Source: Streptomyces sp. SID8352 (GTDB lineage: Bacteria > Actinomycetota > Actinomycetes > Streptomycetales > Streptomycetaceae). Taken from it: DNA of 64,000 nt. The notes below the pieces were generated by a model. It searched no databases. It was not told the DNA's origin and saw nothing but the letters and a program-made list of their open reading frames with translations. Below, piece by piece: positions 38,102 to 46,593 of this stretch; within the stretch, counting starts at the first letter, position 1; each line of letters opens with the position of its first letter. Position numbers and translations under genes: made by a program. The stretch covers positions 1 to 64,000 of the forward strand of contig NZ_WWGX01000082.1 in the NCBI RefSeq assembly GCF_009862265.1, given 5' to 3'.

Positions 38102-38763
38102 CGCTTCACCGCCACCTTCTTGCCCAGCCAGCCGAGGAACAGGCCGGTCGGCAGGGTCAGCACCACGAAGCCGAAGGCGATGACCGCCGCGATCAGCAGC
38201 AACTGGGCCTCGTTCTCGATCATTTCCTTCATCAGCAGCGCGGCCTCGGCGACCCCGATGGCTGCGGCCACCGTGGTGTTCTTGATCAGTGCGATCAGCA
38301 CGTTCGCCAGGGGGACGACGGACGAGCGGAACGCCTGGGGCAGCACCACCAGGCGGAGCACCTGGGTGAAGCCGAGCCCGATGGCCCGTGCCGCCTCCGC
38401 CTGGCCGACCGGCACCGTGTTGATGCCGGAGCGCAGCGCCTCGCAGACGAAGGACGAGGTGTAGAGGATCAGCCCCAGGACGGCGAGCCGGAAGTTGATC
38501 GTCTCGAACTCCGTCGCGCCCAGGGAGATGCCCAGGGACTGGTTCAGGCCCAGGGACGTGAACAGGATGATGACGGTCAGCGGAATGTTCCGCACGACGT
38601 TCACGTACGCGGTACCGAAGCCGCGCATCAGCGGCACCGGGCCGACGCGCATGGCGGCCAGGACGGTGCCCCAGATCAGGGAGCCGACGGCCGAGAGCAC
38701 AGCGAGCTGCACTGTCGTCCAGAAGGCTCCCAGCAGGTCGTAACCCTCAAGAAAGTCGAACAC
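38098..38763 (-). CDS. gluC: glutamate ABC transporter permease GluC
   Basis: The 221-aa HisM-type permease has about five transmembrane helices and the EAA-type loop (CEALRSGINTVPVGQAEAAR, RLVVLPQAFRSSVVPLANVL). The start is GTG 38763, preceded by GGGAG. Overlap with gluD by 4 nt suggests equal production of both permeases. An 84-nt gap with a strong hairpin separates it from gluB. Confidence 0.93.
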   Translation of the reverse strand: MFDFLEGYDLLGAFWTTVQLAVLSAVGSLIWGTVLAAMRVGPVPLMRGFGTAYVNVVRNIPLTVIILFTSLGLNQSLGISLGATEFETINFRLAVLGLILYTSSFVCEALRSGINTVPVGQAEAARAIGLGFTQVLRLVVLPQAFRSSVVPLANVLIALIKNTTVAAAIGVAEAALLMKEMIENEAQLLLIAAVIAFGFVVLTLPTGLFLGWLGKKVAVKR

Positions 38764-38800
38764 GATCTCCCGCGCTTCCGGGTGTAGGGGTGCCCGCCCC

Positions 38801-38832
38801 GGTGCGCCGCCCCGTCCGCGGGGCGGCGCACC
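38801..38832 (-). terminator. intra-operon hairpin between gluB and gluC
   Basis: A perfect 14-bp stem (GGTGCGCCGCCCCG, 38801-38814, with 38819-38832) closes a 4-nt loop 15 nt after the gluB stop. It has no T-run. In binding-protein operons such structures protect the upstream message or partly terminate, giving more binding protein than permease. Confidence 0.75.
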
Positions 38833-38847
38833 CTGTCAGGCGCGGTC

Positions 38848-39681
38848 TCAGCTCTTGATCTCGCCGATCTTCGGCGCGGGCTCGTTCTTGTAGCCGGCCG
38901 GGCCGAGGTTGGCGTCCACGGCCTTCTGCCAGGAACCGTCGGAGACCATCTCCTCCAGGGCCTTGTTGATCCGGTCCTTGAGGTCGCTGCCCTTCTTGAC
39001 GCCGATGCCGTAGTTCTCGTTGGTCAGCTTGAAGCCGCCGAGCTTGAACCTGCCCTTGAACTGGGCCTGCGAGGCGTACCCGGCGAGGATGGAGTCGTCG
39101 GTGGTCAGCGCGTCGACGGCGCCGTTCTGGAGGCCGGGCAGGCAGGCCGAGTACGTCGGGTAGGGCTGGAGCTGGGCCTTGGGCGCCAGCTTGTCCTTGA
39201 CGTTCTGGGCCGACGTCGAGCCGGTGACGGAACAGAGCTTGGCGCTGTTGAGGTCCTCCGGCGACTTGATGCCGTCCTCGTCGGCGCGGACCAGCACGTC
39301 CTGGTGGGCCAGCAGGTACGGGCCCGCGAAGTCGACCTTCTCCTGGCGCTCGGGGGTGATCGAGTAGGTGGCGGTGATGAAGTCGACGTCGCCGCGCTGG
39401 AGCATGGTCTCGCGGTCGGCGCTCTTGGACTCGCGCCACTCGATCTGGCCCTTGGAGTAGCCGAGCTTCCCGGCGACGTACGTGGCGACGTCCACGTCGA
39501 AGCCCGCGTAGCCGTTGGGGGTCTTCTGGCCGAGGCCCGGCTGGTCGAACTTGATGCCGATGGTGATCTTCTTGTCGCCGCCGGAGGAGCCGCCGTCCTT
39601 GTCGTCGCTGCCGCAGGCGGTGACGGACAGGGCGAGGGCGAGGACGGTGGCCGACGCGGCGGTGACCTTGAGGAGCTTCAT
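38848..39681 (-). CDS. gluB: glutamate-binding lipoprotein GluB
   Basis: The 277-aa protein has a lipoprotein signal (basic MKLLKV, hydrophobic core, lipobox SVTAC with Cys23) and a periplasmic-type binding domain of the polar amino acid family (KITIGIKFDQPGLGQKTPNG, DRETMLQRGDVDFITATYSI, DDSILAGYA). It captures glutamate outside the membrane. Two ATGs compete; ATG 39681 has AAGGA at proper distance, while ATG 39690 has a site touching the codon. Confidence 0.94.
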   Translation of the reverse strand: MKLLKVTAASATVLALALSVTACGSDDKDGGSSGGDKKITIGIKFDQPGLGQKTPNGYAGFDVDVATYVAGKLGYSKGQIEWRESKSADRETMLQRGDVDFITATYSITPERQEKVDFAGPYLLAHQDVLVRADEDGIKSPEDLNSAKLCSVTGSTSAQNVKDKLAPKAQLQPYPTYSACLPGLQNGAVDALTTDDSILAGYASQAQFKGRFKLGGFKLTNENYGIGVKKGSDLKDRINKALEEMVSDGSWQKAVDANLGPAGYKNEPAPKIGEIKS

Positions 39682-39835
39682 GGGGGACATCCTTTGACGG
39701 CGATCGGGAGGGATCGGGCGGTCGGGGGACGACGGCCGGCGCCGGGACGGGCCGGCGGCCGGGGGACCGGCGGCGGGGAGGGCCGACGGGGGCGGTGCCC
39801 CAAGGGAGGCCGGCGCCGGGAGGGGCGCCGGGCGG

Positions 39836-40612
39836 TCAGTGGTGGAGGATCTTCGACAGGAAGTCCTTCGCGCGGTCGCTGCGGGGGGCGCTGAAGAACT
39901 GGTCCGGCGCGGCCTCCTCGACGATCCGGCCGTCCGCCATGAACACCACGCGGTTGGCGGCCGACCGGGCGAACCCCATCTCGTGCGTGACCACGACCAT
40001 GGTCATGCCGTCCTGGGCGAGCTGCCGCATGACCTCCAGCACCTCGTTGATCATCTCCGGGTCGAGCGCCGAGGTCGGCTCGTCGAAGAGCATCACCTTC
40101 GGGCCCATGGCCAGCGCCCGGGCGATGGCCACGCGCTGCTGCTGCCCGCCGGAGAGCTGGGCGGGGTACTTGTCGGCCTGCGCGCCCACGCCGACCCGGT
40201 CCAGCAGCTCGCGGGCCCTCTCCTCGGCCCTGGCCCGCTCCACCCGGCGGACCTTGGTCTGGCCCAGGGTGACGTTCTCCAGCACGGTCTTGTGCGCGAA
40301 GAGGTTGAAGGACTGGAAGACCATGCCGACGTCGGCCCGCAGCCGGGCCAGCTCCCTGCCCTCCTGGGGCAGCGGCCGGCCGTCGATCACGATGGACCCG
40401 GAGTCGATGGTCTCCAGCCGGTTGATCGTGCGGCACAGGGTGGACTTCCCGGACCCGGAGGGCCCGATGACCACGACGACCTCGCCGCGGGTGATGGTCA
40501 GATCGATGTCCTGGAGCACGTGCAACGCGCCGAAGTGCTTGTTGACGCTCTTCAGGACGACCAGATGGTCGGTCGGGACCGCGTCTTCCTCGGCCGCCGC
40601 TACTTCGGTCAT
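39836..40612 (-). CDS. gluA: glutamate ABC transporter ATP-binding protein GluA
   Basis: The 258-aa ATPase has Walker A GPSGSGKST, the Q-loop VFQSFNLF, the signature LSGGQQQR, Walker B KVMLFDEPTSALDP and the H-loop VVTHE. It is the first gene of gluABCD. The ATG at 40612 is preceded by GGAGGACGGAGCC at a longish distance. The upstream region (40613-40931) has direct repeats and palindromes shared with a divergent two-component regulator. Confidence 0.95.
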   Translation of the reverse strand: MTEVAAAEEDAVPTDHLVVLKSVNKHFGALHVLQDIDLTITRGEVVVVIGPSGSGKSTLCRTINRLETIDSGSIVIDGRPLPQEGRELARLRADVGMVFQSFNLFAHKTVLENVTLGQTKVRRVERARAEERARELLDRVGVGAQADKYPAQLSGGQQQRVAIARALAMGPKVMLFDEPTSALDPEMINEVLEVMRQLAQDGMTMVVVTHEMGFARSAANRVVFMADGRIVEEAAPDQFFSAPRSDRAKDFLSKILHH

Positions 40613-40931
40613 CGCTCTCGGGCTCCGTCCTCCTCGGTGTCCGGTGGACAGTAGTGACCGGGTACGAGCCGCGTCTTCACATCTGAGGGGAATCTGAGCA
40701 TCACGATCCGATAGCAATCGGACACGTGTCGTAGCGCGGGTGACCGGGAGCGTATCGGCCGGGTAACGTCGGGCGGCCCGGCGGGGGAAGCACTTGACGC
40801 CGTCCCCCCGCTCCGGCATCACTGCACGGGGCACCCCGCGCACGGCCGCCCCGCGCCCGCCCGTCCCGTCGTCCGAACCGGCCGGGCCCCACGGCCGATG
40901 AACCGAAGCGGATGAACCGAAGGAGGCCCGG
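40613..40931. other. divergent control region between gluA and the OmpR-type regulator
   Basis: The 319-bp region contains no gene. Its gluA-proximal third holds the repeat cluster described at 40681-40730. The part next to the regulator gene is GC-rich and ends with GAAGGAGG, its ribosome binding site. Confidence 0.5.
40681..40730. promoter_or_regulatory. candidate operator cluster upstream of gluA
   Basis: ATCTGAG occurs at 40681-40687 and again at 40692-40698, 11 bp apart start to start, the spacing used by OmpR-type regulators. Next come the inverted repeat TCCGAT-AGCA-ATCGGA (40707-40722) and the perfect palindrome GACACGTGTC (40721-40730). The cluster lies 70-120 bp before gluA. Confidence 0.5.
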
Positions 40932-41618
40932 ATGAGGCTGCTGCTCGTCGAGGACGACAACCACGTCGCCGCCGCGCTGTCCGCCGTCCTGGCCCGGCAC
41001 GGCCTCGACGTCACCCACGCGCGCAACGGGGAGGAGGCCCTGCGGGCCCTCGTCCCGGACGCCGACCGCTTCGACGTCGTCCTGCTCGACCTCGGCCTGC
41101 CCGACCAGGACGGCTACGAGGTCTGCGGAGGCATCCGCAAGCGCACCGCCACCCCGGTGATCATGGTCACCGCCCGCTCCGACGTGCGCTCCCGCATCCA
41201 CGGCCTGAACCTCGGCGCCGACGACTACGTGGTCAAGCCGTACGACACCGGCGAGCTGCTCGCCCGTATCCACGCCGTCAGCCGCCGCACCGCCCACGAG
41301 GAGAGCACCGGCCCCGTCGAGACCGTGCTGCGCCTCGGCACCGTCCGGGTCGAACTGCCGACCCGGCAGGTCACCGTGGAGGGGGCGGCCGTCCAGCTCA
41401 CCCGCAAGGAGTTCGACCTGCTCGCCCTGCTCGCGCAGCGCCCCGGTGTCGTCTTCCGCCGGGAGCAGATCATCAGCGAGGTGTGGCGCACCAGTTGGGA
41501 GGGGACCGGGCGGACCCTGGAGGTGCACGTGGCCTCGCTGCGCTCCAAGCTGCGGATGCCGTCGCTCATCGAGACCGTCCGCGGCGTCGGCTACCGCCTC
41601 GTCGCCCCCGGCACCTAG
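40932..41618 (+). CDS. OmpR/PhoB-family response regulator
   Basis: The 228-aa protein has a receiver domain (LLLVEDDNHVAAAL; phospho-acceptor Asp in VVLLDLGLPDQDG; VKPYDTGELLARI) and a winged-helix output domain (LTRKEFDLLALLAQRPGVVF, TSWEGTGRTLEVHVASLRSK, VRGVGYRLV). It lies 9 nt before a histidine kinase gene and is divergent from gluABCD. The kinase partner is clear. The target may include gluA, given the direct repeats between them, but this is inference. Confidence 0.93.
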   Translation: MRLLLVEDDNHVAAALSAVLARHGLDVTHARNGEEALRALVPDADRFDVVLLDLGLPDQDGYEVCGGIRKRTATPVIMVTARSDVRSRIHGLNLGADDYVVKPYDTGELLARIHAVSRRTAHEESTGPVETVLRLGTVRVELPTRQVTVEGAAVQLTRKEFDLLALLAQRPGVVFRREQIISEVWRTSWEGTGRTLEVHVASLRSKLRMPSLIETVRGVGYRLVAPGT

Positions 41619-41627
41619 CGGGGTCCG

Positions 41628-43070
41628 GTGCGCACCCGTCTGCTCCCGCTGCTGATCGTCCTGATGGCGGCCGTGCTGCTCGCCCTCGGGGTGCCGCTCG
41701 GCATCAGCGTCGCCCGCGCCGGGCAGCAGCGGGTCGTCGTCGACCGGATCGACGACACGGCGCGCTTCGCGGCCCTCGCCCAGTTCGTCACCGAGGACGC
41801 CTCGGGGGGCTCCCGCCGCACCACCACGGACGAGCGCCGGGAGACCCTGCGCGCCGAACTCGCCAGCTACCACGAGGTCTACGGCATCCGGGCCGGGGTC
41901 TATTACCGCAACCAGGTCCCCATGGCCAATGCCCCCACCACCTGGTTCCTGCCGCCCGACGGAGAGGTCCGGGACGCCTTCGACGAGGCCCTGCTCAGCC
42001 GCCGCAGCCACGACCCGGAGCAGGTCTGGCCCTGGCAGGACGGGCGGCTCGTGGTCGCCTCACCGGTCATACGCGACGGCGACGTGGTCGCCGTCGTCGT
42101 CACCGAGTCGCCCACCGACGCGATGCGCTCGCGCACCCTGCACGGCTGGCTGGTCATCGGCGCCGGGGAGTTCGCGGCCGTGCTGCTCGCGGTCGGCGCC
42201 GCGCTCCGGCTGACCGGCTGGGTGCTGCGGCCGGTGCGGGTGCTGGACGCCACCACCCACGACATCGCCACCGGGCGGCTCAAGTCCCGCGTCGCGCCCT
42301 CCGGGGGGCCACCCGAACTCCGGCGCCTGGCAAGGTCGTTCAACGAGATGGCCGACCACGTCCAGGACGTCCTGGAACAGCAGCGGGCCTTCGTCGCGGA
42401 CGCCTCCCACCAACTGCGCAACCCCCTCTCGGCACTGCTGCTCCGGATCGACCTGCTCGCCCTGGAACTGCCCGAGGACAACGAGGAGATCGCCTCCGTC
42501 CGGGCCGAGGGCAAACGCCTGGCCCGCGTCCTGGAGGACCTGCTCGACCTGGCGTTGGCCGAGCACACCGAGGCCGATCTGAGGACCACCGACATCGGTG
42601 CCCTCGCCGCCGAACGCGTCGCCGCCTGGGCCCCCGCCGCCGCGGCGCAGGGCGTCCGGCTGACCGGCGACTGCCCGCCCACCACCGGCTGGGCCGACCC
42701 GGTCGCCCTCTCCAGCGCCCTGGACGCGGTGATTGACAACGCGGTGAAGTTCACCCCGCCGGACGGGGAGGTGCGGGTCGAGGTCGCCGCCACCGGCGAC
42801 GCCGCCACCGTCCGGGTCAGCGACGACGGTCCCGGGCTCACCGACGCGGAGCTGGTCCGGGTCGGGGACCGCTTCTGGCGCAGCGGTCATCACCAGAACG
42901 TCAAGGGCTCCGGCCTCGGCCTGTCCATCTGCCGGGCCCTGCTCGCGGCGGGCGACGGCACCGTCGGCTTCGGCCACCGCGACCCGCGCGGGCTGGAGGT
43001 GACGGTCACCGTGCCGCGCACGGGCGCCCGCGGCTCCGGACCGCTGCCCTACGGCTTGACCGAGCGGTAG
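41628..43070 (+). CDS. sensor histidine kinase of an OmpR-type system
   Basis: The 480-aa membrane kinase has an N-terminal transmembrane helix, an extracytoplasmic domain (about residues 30-165), a second helix (about 168-190), HAMP, HisKA (DASHQLRNPLSALLLRIDLL) and HATPase (N-box DAVIDNAVKFT, G-boxes VSDDGPGLTDAE and GSGLGLSICRALL). It starts with GTG 9 nt after the regulator. Its 3' end overlaps the convergent TAXI protein gene by 22 bp. Confidence 0.92.
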   Translation: MRTRLLPLLIVLMAAVLLALGVPLGISVARAGQQRVVVDRIDDTARFAALAQFVTEDASGGSRRTTTDERRETLRAELASYHEVYGIRAGVYYRNQVPMANAPTTWFLPPDGEVRDAFDEALLSRRSHDPEQVWPWQDGRLVVASPVIRDGDVVAVVVTESPTDAMRSRTLHGWLVIGAGEFAAVLLAVGAALRLTGWVLRPVRVLDATTHDIATGRLKSRVAPSGGPPELRRLARSFNEMADHVQDVLEQQRAFVADASHQLRNPLSALLLRIDLLALELPEDNEEIASVRAEGKRLARVLEDLLDLALAEHTEADLRTTDIGALAAERVAAWAPAAAAQGVRLTGDCPPTTGWADPVALSSALDAVIDNAVKFTPPDGEVRVEVAATGDAATVRVSDDGPGLTDAELVRVGDRFWRSGHHQNVKGSGLGLSICRALLAAGDGTVGFGHRDPRGLEVTVTVPRTGARGSGPLPYGLTER

Positions 43071-44041
43071 TAGCGCCGGGCACCCTCGTGCAGGTCCAGG
43101 GGGTCGGTGTAGATCGCGGTGCGCAGGTCCACCAGTTGCGCGGAGTGGACGTGGGCTCCGATGCCGTCGCGGCTGTCCAGCACCGTGCGGGTCAGCCACT
43201 CGGTCAGCCGGGGGTCGACGTCCTCGCGGGTCACCAGCAGGTTGGAGACGGCCATCGTGGGCACCACGGCCCCGTTCTGCACGGCCGGGTAGGCCGACTC
43301 CGGCATGTTGGTCGCCCGGTAGTAGCGGGTGGCGCCGCCGTACGCGTGCAGCTTGGCGACGAGGTCCTCGCCGATCGGCACGAAGCGGAAGGCGCCGGTC
43401 TCCGCGATCCGCTTCAGCCCGTCCGTCGGCAGCCCGCCCGACCAGAAGAACGCGTCCAGCTCCGTGCCCAGCCGGCCCGGACCGGTGTCGATGCCGTCCT
43501 CGCGGGCCGTGATGTCCCGGTCCGGGTCGATGCCCGACGCCCGCAGCACCTGGGTGGCGATCAGCCGCACCCCCGAGTGCGGCAGCCCTATGGCCACCCG
43601 CTTGCCCCGCAGGTCGGCCACGGTCCGGATGTCCGAGCCGGACGGGACCACGAGCTGCACGTAGTCGTCGTAGAGCCGGGTGACCCCGCGCAGCCGGTCC
43701 GCCCCGGGGGCCCCGTCGAGCCGGTACGTCTCCACCGCGTCGGCGGCGGCGATGGTGAAGTCGGCCCTGCCGGAGGCCACCCGCTCCACGTTCTCCTGAG
43801 ATCCGGCGCTCGTCAGCAGCCGCACGTCGAGCCCCGGCATGTCCTTGCGCAGCTCCGCGTGGAGCAGCTCGCCGTACTTCTGGTAGACGCCCGCCCTGGT
43901 GCCGGTGCTGAAGGTGACCGTCCCGCCCGGGGGCTTCTCGCCCAGCGGCAGCAGCCACGCCAGCAGCAGCCCCAGAGCGACGACGACGGCCGTGCCCAGG
44001 AGCGCGGCGCGGACGCGCGGCCGGGGGAACGAGAGGGACAT
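43049..44041 (-). CDS. TAXI family solute-binding protein with membrane anchor
   Basis: The 330-aa protein matches TRAP-associated extracytoplasmic immunogenic (TAXI) proteins (FSTGTRAGVYQKYGELLHAE, VRLLTSAGSQENVERVASGR, FFWSGGLPTDGLKRIAETG). The N-terminus has one hydrophobic helix (ALLGTAVVVALGLLLAWLLP) and no lipobox, so it is probably membrane-anchored. No TRAP permease gene is present in the window. The convergent neighbour is a membrane histidine kinase, so the protein may present its ligand to that kinase instead. ATG 44041 follows AGGATCG. Confidence 0.85.
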   Translation of the reverse strand: MSLSFPRPRVRAALLGTAVVVALGLLLAWLLPLGEKPPGGTVTFSTGTRAGVYQKYGELLHAELRKDMPGLDVRLLTSAGSQENVERVASGRADFTIAAADAVETYRLDGAPGADRLRGVTRLYDDYVQLVVPSGSDIRTVADLRGKRVAIGLPHSGVRLIATQVLRASGIDPDRDITAREDGIDTGPGRLGTELDAFFWSGGLPTDGLKRIAETGAFRFVPIGEDLVAKLHAYGGATRYYRATNMPESAYPAVQNGAVVPTMAVSNLLVTREDVDPRLTEWLTRTVLDSRDGIGAHVHSAQLVDLRTAIYTDPLDLHEGARRYYRSVKP

Positions 44042-44106
44042 GCGGGCGATCCTGCCAGCCCGGCCCCGGGCTGAACAGGGCCGGGCCACCGGGGCCGCGC
44101 CCTGCC

Positions 44107-44164
44107 CCGTGCGCCCGTCGCCGTTCCGCGCCTCGCGCTCCGTGCGCCCGTCGCCGTTCCGCGC
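44107..44164. repeat. 25-bp direct repeat pair
   Basis: A 25-bp sequence beginning CCGTGCGCCCGTCG occurs at 44107-44131 and again, identical, at 44140-44164, separated by 8 bp. Confidence 0.88.
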
Positions 44165-44410
44165 ACGGGCCGGCCTCGCGGCCCCGTACCCGGGCGCGGC
44201 TCCTCGGTCCGTGTCCCGGGCGGGGCGGCCCGGTCCGTGTCCCGGGCCGGTCTCCCGGACCCGCGCCCACCGCCGGTACCGGGTGGGTGTCTGTCCCGTG
44301 TCCGGGTGCGCCCCGCCTCCCTGCTCCGGTCCGTGTCCCGTGTCCGGGTGGGCTCCCCGCCCCAGGCTTTGGCCCTGCGCCCCGTGTCGGTACCCGGCCT
44401 GCGTCCCGTG

Positions 44411-44476
44411 TCCGTGCTCCGGTCCGGTCCGTGCTCCGGTCCGGTCCGTGCTCCGGTCCGGTCCGTGCTCCGGTCC
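44411..44476. repeat. 17-bp tandem repeat, about four copies
   Basis: TCCGTGCTCCGGTCCGG is repeated head to tail at 44411-44427, 44428-44444 and 44445-44461, with a partial fourth copy to 44476. Confidence 0.9.
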
Positions 44477-44673
44477 GTGTCCGGGCCGGTTCGCGCCCCT
44501 ACGGGTCCGTACGGGGCCGTGTCCCGTGTCCGTACCGGTCCCCGTTCCGTGTCCGGCCGCCGGGCCCGACCCGGTGTCCGGGGCCGTACCCCTCCGCGCC
44601 GGTCGCGGCGGACACCGCCCCCGCAGCCGGACGGCCGGACCCCGTACGGGAACCGGCCGTCACCGCCGCTCGC

Positions 44674-44679
44674 TACAGT
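44674..44679 (+). promoter_or_regulatory. -10 box of a leaderless transcript for the MazG-like gene
   Basis: TACAGT is followed by exactly 7 nt and the ATG, with no ribosome binding site. Confidence 0.58.
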
Positions 44680-44686
44680 CGTCGGC

Positions 44687-45100
44687 ATGAGCAGCCCCTC
44701 ACCCGCCGACCTCGTCCGCGCCTTCCACCTCGCCCTCGGCCTGGACGCCCGCACCACCCCGGCCGAGGTCCCCCCGGACCTGGCCGCGCAGCGGGGACGG
44801 CTGCTCGCCGAGGAGGCGGCCGAGGTCGCGGAGGTCGCCGTCGGCGGCCCCCTGGACCGGCTGGCGCACGAACTGGCCGACGTGGTCTACGTCGCCTACG
44901 GCACCGCCCTCGTCCACGGCATCGACCTCGACGCCGTGATCGCCGAGGTGCACCGTTCCAACATGACCAAGCTGGGGCCCGACGGGCGCGTGGCCCGCCG
45001 GGCCGACGGCAAGGTGCTCAAGGGGGACCACTACACCGCGCCCGACGTGGCCGCGGTACTGCGCGGCCAGGGCTGGAACCCGCCCGCGCCGGACGCCTGA
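44687..45100 (+). CDS. MazG-like nucleotide pyrophosphohydrolase
   Basis: The 137-aa protein carries the MazG metal-binding pattern E-x3-E, then E-x2-D (E42, E46, E62 and D65 in LAEEAAEVAEV and AHELADVVY). MazG-like enzymes hydrolyse nucleoside triphosphates to monophosphates and clean the nucleotide pool. The protein is one domain only, about half the size of full-length MazG. ATG 44687 is supported by the -10 box 7 nt before it. Confidence 0.85.
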   Translation: MSSPSPADLVRAFHLALGLDARTTPAEVPPDLAAQRGRLLAEEAAEVAEVAVGGPLDRLAHELADVVYVAYGTALVHGIDLDAVIAEVHRSNMTKLGPDGRVARRADGKVLKGDHYTAPDVAAVLRGQGWNPPAPDA

Positions 45101-45356
45101 CCGGCCCCGGCGGCACCCAACGACGGCGCCGGGGCGGCACTCCGGCTCCGGCGCCCCAGATCCCCGGAACCTCGGCCCAGTACTCCGGCACCCGCACGGC
45201 CCCCTGCTGGAAGCCCCGCTCCGGCGGGCCCACGGGCACCGGCAGCCGCACGGCCCCCCGCTACGGCGGGCCGGCCGGTACGGCGGCGCGGCCGCGGGGG
45301 CTCCGCCGGGCGCGCGCCGCGCGCCTCCGCGCGCCCGGCGCCTCCGCGCCGCGGGC

Positions 45357-46589
45357 TCAGTCGCCCACCGACGCCTCCGCGCCCGTCGGCCGCGCCGCCG
45401 TCCCGACCGGCCCGCCGTGGCCGTCCGGGTTGCCGCGCCGTGGCCAGAACCGGGTCGCCAGCGGCTCGGTGAACCGGGCCGTGAGCGGGCCCAGGACCAC
45501 CAGGATCAGCACGTACGCCGTGGCCAGCGGGCCCAGCGACGGCTCGATGCCGGCCGACACCGCGAGCCCCGCGATGACGATGGAGAACTCGCCGCGCGCC
45601 ACCAGCGCGCCGCCCGCCCGCCAGCGGCCCTTCACGGAGATCCCCGCGCGCCGCGCCGCCCAGTAACCGGTGGCGATCTTCGTCAGCGCGGTCAGCAGTG
45701 CCAGCGCCAGCGCGGGCAGCAGCACCGGCGGGATGCTGGCCGGGTCGGTGTGCAGGCCGAAGAAGACGAAGAAGACGGCGGCGAACAGGTCCCGCAGGGG
45801 GCTCAGCAGCGTGTGCGCGCCCTCCGCGACCTCCCCGGACAGCGCGATGCCGACCAGGAACGCGCCGACCGCCGCCGACACCTGGAGCTGCTGGGCGACG
45901 CCCGCGACGAGGATCGTCAGTCCGAGCACCACCAGGAGCAGCTTCTCCGGGTCCTCGCTGGAGACGAACCGCGAGATCAGCCGCCCGTAGCGGACCGCCA
46001 CGAACAGCACCAGACCGGCGGCGCCCAGCGCCACGGCCAGGGTGATGCTGCCGGTCACCAGACCGGCGCCCGCCACCAGCGCCGTGACGATCGGCAGGTA
46101 CACCGCCATCGCCAGGTCCTCCAGGACCAGCACGCTGAGGATCACCGGCGTCTCGCGGTTGCCGACCCGGCCGAGATCGCCGAGCACCTTCGCGATCACC
46201 CCGGACGACGAGATCCAGGTCACGCCCGCCAGCACCACGGCGGCCACCGGGCCCCAGCCCAGCAGCAGCGCCGCCACCGCGCCCGGCACGGCGTTCAGGG
46301 CGCAGTCGACGAGACCGGCGGGATAGTGCGACTTGAGGTTGGTGACCAGGTCACCGGCCGTGTACTCCAGGCCGAGCATCAGCAGCAGGAGGATGACGCC
46401 GATCTCGGCGCCGGTGGCGACGAACTCCTCGCTCGCGCCCAGTGGCAGCAGCCCGCCCTCGCCGAAGGCCAGGCCCGCCAGCAGGTACAGCGGGATGGGG
46501 GAGAGCCGGTAGCGGCCGGCGAACCGGCCGAGCAGCCCCAGCCCCAGGATGATGGAACCGAACTCGATCAGCAGAACCGCGGAATGCAC
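45357..46589 (-). CDS. CPA2-family cation/proton antiporter
   Basis: The 410-aa membrane protein has about 12 hydrophobic helices and Na+/H+ exchanger-type motifs (LILLIEFGSI-type start, LLLLMLGLEYTAGDL, GVTWISSSGVIAKVLGDLG, SVLVLEDLAMAVYLPIVTAL, VSAAVGAFLVGIALSG). It lies 4 bp after a TrkA-C subunit gene, the arrangement of the KhtT-KhtU K+/H+ antiporter. GTG 46589 has AGGAG upstream; an earlier in-frame start would add a Pro/Arg-rich leader. Confidence 0.88.
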   Translation of the reverse strand: MHSAVLLIEFGSIILGLGLLGRFAGRYRLSPIPLYLLAGLAFGEGGLLPLGASEEFVATGAEIGVILLLLMLGLEYTAGDLVTNLKSHYPAGLVDCALNAVPGAVAALLLGWGPVAAVVLAGVTWISSSGVIAKVLGDLGRVGNRETPVILSVLVLEDLAMAVYLPIVTALVAGAGLVTGSITLAVALGAAGLVLFVAVRYGRLISRFVSSEDPEKLLLVVLGLTILVAGVAQQLQVSAAVGAFLVGIALSGEVAEGAHTLLSPLRDLFAAVFFVFFGLHTDPASIPPVLLPALALALLTALTKIATGYWAARRAGISVKGRWRAGGALVARGEFSIVIAGLAVSAGIEPSLGPLATAYVLILVVLGPLTARFTEPLATRFWPRRGNPDGHGGPVGTAARPTGAEASVGD

Positions 46590-46593
46590 CGGC

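Larger units (their letters stand above)
44042..44686. other. repeat-rich intergenic region before the MazG-like gene
   Basis: This 645-bp region between divergent genes consists largely of short direct repeats (25-bp pair at 44107-44164, 17-bp tandem at 44411-44476, and scattered GGTCCGTGTCCCGGG blocks near 44215 and 44232). No credible gene is seen on either strand. Confidence 0.55.
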
